Shown here in pieces: positions 24,732 through 26,333 of a DNA stretch of 26,333 nt. Source of the stretch: Streptosporangiaceae bacterium (GTDB lineage: Bacteria > Actinomycetota > Actinomycetes > Streptosporangiales > Streptosporangiaceae). The notes under the pieces were generated by a model. It did no database searches, was not told the origin of the DNA, and worked only from the letters and a program-made list of their open reading frames with translations. The stretch lies in contig JASIBJ010000771.1 in assembly GCA_030045215.1 (NCBI GenBank), forward strand, positions 1-26,333, in the 5' to 3' direction. Every line of letters starts with the position of its first letter. Position 1 is the stretch's first letter. Both the position numbers and the translations under genes were made by a program.

Positions 24732-24825
24732 GCGCCGTCAGACACTAGGACCGCCTGCCCGCCCCGCCACACCCGTGTACACGCTCGCTCGTGCCGCCGG
24801 TCGTTCGCGCGTCCGGTTCTGAGGG

Positions 24826-24851
24826 GGCCGGGCGCAGTAATGCGCCCGGCC
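24826..24851. terminator. Perfect 11-bp hairpin with a GNRA (GTAA) tetraloop
   Basis: GGCCGGGCGCA and TGCGCCCGGCC are exact reverse complements separated by GTAA, a GNRA-type tetraloop. It lies between the MmcQ/YjbR-like and MazF-like genes. There is no T tract, but stability should be high, so a terminator or RNA-stabilising stem is likely. Confidence 0.65.
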
Positions 24852-24998
24852 TACCCGGCCTCTCCGGGGGCGTGCGGTCATCGGCGGGATCGTCAGTATG
24901 TGGATGCGGGCTGGTCCGAGTGCGCCGGGGTAGCCTCGCCTCAGTGTTCTGCGGCGGCCGGCAGGGAGCAGCCGTCCCATCTCATGGACAGAAGGACG

Positions 24999-25385
24999 AT
25001 GCGACGAGGCGAGATCTGGTGGGCCGCGTTCGACCAGCGGCGGCCGGTGGTGCTGCTGGCGGAATGCGAGCCGTCTGGGTTCACGGCGATGCAGGTCGTC
25101 GCTCCGGCTGACGGCGACATCTCGGGCCTGGGCGTCGAGGTACCAGTCGGCGTCCGGGAGGGGCTGCCGTTTGACGGCGTGGTGCGGTTCGCGTTCCGCC
25201 GGCCGGGCGTTACCCCGTGCACCTGGCTGACCACCTTGAACCAGGAGGACCTGATCGAGCGGGCCGGAGCGCTGTCTGCGGCCAAGCTCACCGAGATCGA
25301 AGACGCCATGCGAGCCAGCGAGCAAACGGCCGACTGGACGGCGGCTGCGGCGGCCAGACTCAGCGAGATCAGAGCTTGCCTATGA
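24999..25385 (+). CDS. MazF/PemK-like toxin (endoribonuclease fold), no adjacent antitoxin
   Basis: The start is ATG 24999 (MRRGEIWWAAFDQRRPVVLL), supported by GAAGGA just upstream and by family homology beginning there; the frame extends to 24840 but that part is not MazF-like. The 128-aa protein has the MazF beginning RRGEIWWA.F..RRPVVLL, a middle strand region (VVAPADGDISGLGVEVPVG) and the end segment WLTTLNQEDLIERAGALSAA, matching the family's L..L....L....G.L pattern. MazF toxins cut mRNA at short sequences. No antitoxin-sized gene lies upstream, where only a hairpin is found, or clearly downstream. It may be an orphan toxin or a relative with another role. The Ala-rich C-terminal 20 residues are extra. 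Spacing of the ribosome site is tight. Confidence 0.7.
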   Translation: MRRGEIWWAAFDQRRPVVLLAECEPSGFTAMQVVAPADGDISGLGVEVPVGVREGLPFDGVVRFAFRRPGVTPCTWLTTLNQEDLIERAGALSAAKLTEIEDAMRASEQTADWTAAAAARLSEIRACL

Positions 25386-25657
25386 CAGCAGGCGCGCGGA
25401 AATGGGGAACGACGGCGGGCCAGCAGCGACGGTCACCGCACTCTGCGGCCGCCACACGACCAGTGACACGATGGTGACAGGGCCGGGCTCGGTCCGGCCG
25501 CCCGGAAGCTGTCGTCGGAAACTGCGAGCTGACCAGAGAATGCGTCACCACGCCGGTTGCTCTAAGTGACCAGTCCGGCAGCTAGCCATGACGGCAGGCT
25601 CGCCGCACAGACCGCGCTCAATGCACGCCGACGCCGCGGCCAGCGCAGCAAACCGTG

Positions 25658-25710
25658 TCTGACCTGGGAGCCGGTGAGCGGGATCGAACCGCTGCCCTGC
25701 CGTTTACAAG
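25658..25710 (-). repeat. Proximal att-like sequence inside tRNA-Thr (copy A)
   Basis: This is the reference copy of the 53-bp sequence repeated at 22283-22334 and 14306-14358. It starts at the anticodon loop of the tRNA and ends about 11 bp past its 3' end. It is the likely integration core, with the tRNA restored by the incoming element's copy. Confidence 0.75.
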
Positions 25711-25741
25711 ACGGCTGCTCTGCCAACTGAGCTACACCGGC
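25669..25741 (-). tRNA. tRNA-Thr (anticodon UGU)
   Basis: The minus strand folds into a complete 73-nt cloverleaf. Acceptor GCCGGTG pairs with CACCGGC, D stem GCTC with GAGC, anticodon stem GCCGT with ACGGC around loop CTTGTAA (anticodon TGT), and T stem AGCGG with CCGCT around TTCGATC. The discriminator base is T, and the genome continues with CCC, so CCA is added after transcription. It reads ACA codons. Its 3' half is the repeated att-like sequence. Confidence 0.96.
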
Positions 25742-25999
25742 GGCGATCGTCCGCCATGCTAGCCCAAGCCCGGCCGACGTGCGCATGCCCAGTCCTGACC
25801 TGGGATTCCGCGCTGTGCATAAACCCCCTGCCTGCCCACCAAGGGACGTGAAGCGATGTCCGGTTGTCACCGGCAGAACACTCATCAGGCAAGTCCCAGG
25901 CCGTAAGCGTCCGGAAGAGAACGTACGGAAGGCCTTTGGCCAGAAGGTGGTACCAGTGAGAACAGCCCCGGCGAGCATCGCCTGAGGAGGGCTCCCGTA

Positions 26000-26333
26000 A
26001 TGCCACGGCATCTGATGACGATGGAGCAGATTCTCTCGATCCTGCGCGACACCCCTGAGCGCCTCAGCGGCTTCGCCCGCGACCTGCCCGAGGCCATGCT
26101 GTGCGCTGCTCCTGAGCCTGGCGAGTGGTCGGTCACCGAAATTGCTGTTCATCTCCGGTCGTGTGCCAGGCCATTGAGATGATCGCCCCGACCGACCACT
26201 CGACCATACGAGCCGTCAGCCCGACCACCTGGATCAAGAGCACAGACTATTGCAAGCTGGCGTTCTCTTTGTCGTTGCGGGCGATAGCCGGCCACCGGAC
26301 GTTTGGCAGACACGTAGCTGCGCGGCTTGGGCG
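26000..26333 (+). pseudogene. DinB-superfamily protein gene, frameshifted and running off the window
   Basis: From ATG 26000 (GGAGG 9 nt upstream) the frame encodes MEQILSILRDTPERLSGFAR, then APEPGEWSVTEIAVHLRSCA, the first helices of DinB-like metal-binding four-helix proteins with the expected EWS...HL block containing a metal His. It hits TGA at 26180-26182. Protein homology resumes in another frame at about 26176 (EMIAPTDHSTIRAVSPTTWI), which normally follows after a short loop. The junction is thus a small deletion plus frameshift. The second frame stays open to the window end. Confidence 0.65.

Larger units (their letters stand above)
22283..25710. mobile_element. Putative degraded tRNA-Thr-integrated element, inner unit
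   Basis: The segment is bounded by att-like repeat B and the intact tRNA gene. Cargo: an Asp-box secreted protein, a MmcQ/YjbR-like protein and a MazF-like toxin. A frameshifted integrase C-terminus lies near its left end. At 3.4 kb it lacks replication and transfer genes, so it would be a remnant. The call rests on repeats plus the integrase fragment. Confidence 0.45.

Noticed and set aside
25562..26152. 196-codon minus-strand frame across the tRNA
   Set aside because: Its CKRQGSGSIPLTG segment is just the translated tRNA-Thr gene, and the rest is antisense to the DinB-like gene.

Overview
High-GC (actinobacterial) chromosomal DNA. The signs are frequent GTG/TTG starts, an AfsR/SARP regulator, many secreted proteins with Ala-rich signal peptides, a UBP-type zinc finger protein, STAND NTPases and an IS110 transposase typical of filamentous actinomycetes. 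The genus cannot be fixed from the sequence alone.

Left part (1-14300), mostly ordinary but eroded. It opens with the 3' part of an ECF sigma factor gene carrying a SnoaL-like tail, then a DUF899 protein. A large AfsR-type regulator is divergent from a LysR regulator. These are followed by a secreted ricin-B-like lectin, a UBP zinc finger protein, a 64-aa protein with an internal duplication, a hypothetical protein, an aminoglycoside-nucleotidyltransferase-like protein, class II fumarase (fumC), an aminoglycoside-phosphotransferase-like kinase and a secreted protein of eight C-x5-C repeats. Remnants lie between them: two VOC/glyoxalase fragments and a truncated XRE regulator.

Right part (14300-25741), a tRNA-anchored island zone. 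An intact tRNA-Thr(UGU) gene lies at 25669-25741 on the minus strand. Its 3' half plus about 11 bp beyond it (53 bp) recurs almost unchanged at 22283-22334 and 14306-14358, both downstream of the tRNA 3' end. That is the pattern left by elements integrating one after another into a tRNA gene. The two distal copies also share about 115 bp of related flank. Tyrosine-integrase remnants (an N-terminal piece and a C-terminal piece with the LGH...Y box) flank the middle copy; no intact integrase is present. Between the repeats lie a decayed STAND-NTPase/WD40 gene, an intact DUF4157 (eCIS-core) protein with a second HExxH motif in its C-terminal domain, a 5'-truncated IS110 transposase abutting NB-ARC and BON-domain fragments, an intact NAD-type malic enzyme, a secreted Asp-box propeller protein, a MmcQ/YjbR-like protein and a MazF-like toxin with no antitoxin beside it. 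To the right of the tRNA is a frameshifted DinB-like gene running off the window.

How the genes relate: fumarase and malic enzyme could convert fumarate to malate to pyruvate, but they are about 10 kb apart and not an operon. The STAND-WD40 relic, the DUF4157 metalloprotease-like protein and the MazF-like toxin make the island zone resemble a turnover site for conflict or defence genes. The strongest leads are the tandem att-like repeats and the orphan DUF4157/HExxH protein.
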